Part shown: piece after piece, positions 6,750-7,241 of the stretch
Position numbering within the stretch: the stretch's first letter is position 1
Layout: each line of letters opens with the position of its first letter
NCBI GenBank assembly: GCA_017307315.1
Contig: JAFKFF010000341.1
Span: 1-7,241, forward strand
Source: Alphaproteobacteria bacterium
Lineage (GTDB): Bacteria > Pseudomonadota > Alphaproteobacteria > Micropepsales > Micropepsaceae
Direction: 5' to 3'
Length of the DNA: 7,241 nucleotides
The notes under the pieces: generated by a model
Databases searched by the model: none
Seen by the model: only the letters and a program-made list of their open reading frames with translations
What the model was told of the DNA's origin: nothing
Made by a program: the position numbers and the translations under genes

Positions 6750-7241
6750 ACCGCTTCTCCCTCGAAGGAAAAAGCGCCGTCGTCACCGGCGGCAGCCGCG
6801 GCATCGGCCGCGCCATCGCAGTCGGCCTGGCCGAAGCGGGCGCGGATGTCATGCTCACCTATCGCGAAAAAGCGGATGAGGCCCGGGCTGTCGTCAAAGT
6901 CCTCGAAGCCAAAGGACGCCGCGCCAAGGCTGTGCGGATGGACGTGACCGATCGTGCCCAGATCGAGGCGGCGGTGCGCGAGGCAGACGCCTTCGGCAGC
7001 ATTTCCATCCTGGTCAACAATGCCGGCATCAACAAGCCCACCGATTTCGACCAGATCGCCGAAGCGGACTGGGACGCAATCTTGAACGCCAACCTCAAAG
7101 GTCCCTTCATGGCCGCGCAACTTTTCCTGCCGCTGATGAAGAAGGCCGGCGGCGGCGCGATGGTGCATATCGGTTCGGTCAGCGGCCAGTATGGCGGACC
7201 GCGAACCGCTCACTATGCCGCCTCAAAAGCCGGTTTGATTT
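6746..7241 (+). CDS. FabG-like short-chain dehydrogenase/reductase (3' end outside window)
   Basis: The 165 visible residues form a classical SDR that oxidises or reduces a carbonyl/hydroxyl using NAD(P)(H). The dinucleotide-binding motif TGGSRGIG is at 14-21, the stabilising NNAG at 91-94, and the catalytic tetrad is complete: Asn116 (NANLKG), Ser144 (IGSVSG), Tyr157 and Lys161 (YAASK). An Arg at the end of strand 2 (TYREK) hints at NADPH preference. The family is about 245-250 residues, so roughly 80 are missing beyond the window. The start overlaps the previous stop as ATGA and has GGAAGG just upstream. The sequence is close in style to 3-oxoacyl-ACP reductases, but its position behind a split transketolase suggests it reduces a keto-sugar or other product of this pathway; that is inference. 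Confidence 0.9.
   Translation, partial: MNRFSLEGKSAVVTGGSRGIGRAIAVGLAEAGADVMLTYREKADEARAVVKVLEAKGRRAKAVRMDVTDRAQIEAAVREADAFGSISILVNNAGINKPTDFDQIAEADWDAILNANLKGPFMAAQLFLPLMKKAGGGAMVHIGSVSGQYGGPRTAHYAASKAGLI

Noticed and set aside
6250..6879. Continuation of the transketolase C-subunit frame past the break as a genuine novel C-terminus
   Set aside because: The translated stretch is low-complexity Arg/Pro/Ala and overlaps both the true C-terminal coding frame and the SDR gene.

Overview
The window is a dense, GC-rich stretch (almost no non-coding DNA, codons strongly ending in G/C) that looks like an alphaproteobacterial chromosome. The base composition, a CtrA-like TTAACCAT site with a GCTA-type -10 in the one divergent promoter region, and a GANTC (CcrM-type) site between two genes fit that class, but no rRNA or other taxonomic marker is present, so genus is not claimed.

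Layout. Two genes run leftward: a NeuB-family sugar-acid synthase (1002-1883), followed by a two-domain protein that leaves the window at base 1 (SpsF-type cytidylyltransferase fused to a PseG-type domain, <1-892). Their 109-bp spacer holds two strong GC-rich palindromes resembling a dispersed intergenic repeat. A 56-bp divergent promoter region (1884-1939) separates them from a rightward gene train: SAM methyltransferase (1940-2869), sulfotransferase (2866-3696), a second, three-domain SAM methyltransferase (3751-4935), transketolase N-terminal half (4938-5837), transketolase C-terminal half (5830-6749, frame-disrupted), and a FabG-like short-chain dehydrogenase (6746->7241, cut by the window end). 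Most rightward junctions are overlaps (ATGA at 2866 and 6746, 8 bp at 5830) or 2 bp, so this is probably one or two translationally coupled operons.

How the genes work together (inference). A NeuB-like condensing enzyme, a CMP-transferase and a PseG-like nucleotide-sugar hydrolase are the core steps of nonulosonic (sialic/pseudaminic/legionaminic-type) acid synthesis and activation. Next to methyltransferases, a sulfotransferase, a split transketolase and an SDR, they suggest a locus making and decorating an unusual surface or flagellar sugar. The exact sugar cannot be read from the sequence.

The points most worth checking are the out-of-frame loss of about 14 codons in the transketolase C-terminal half near 6250, the SpsF-PseG fusion, the short NeuB homologue without its C-terminal SAF/antifreeze-like domain, and the CtrA-like promoter. 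No RNA genes, CRISPR arrays, insertion sequences or phage genes were seen.
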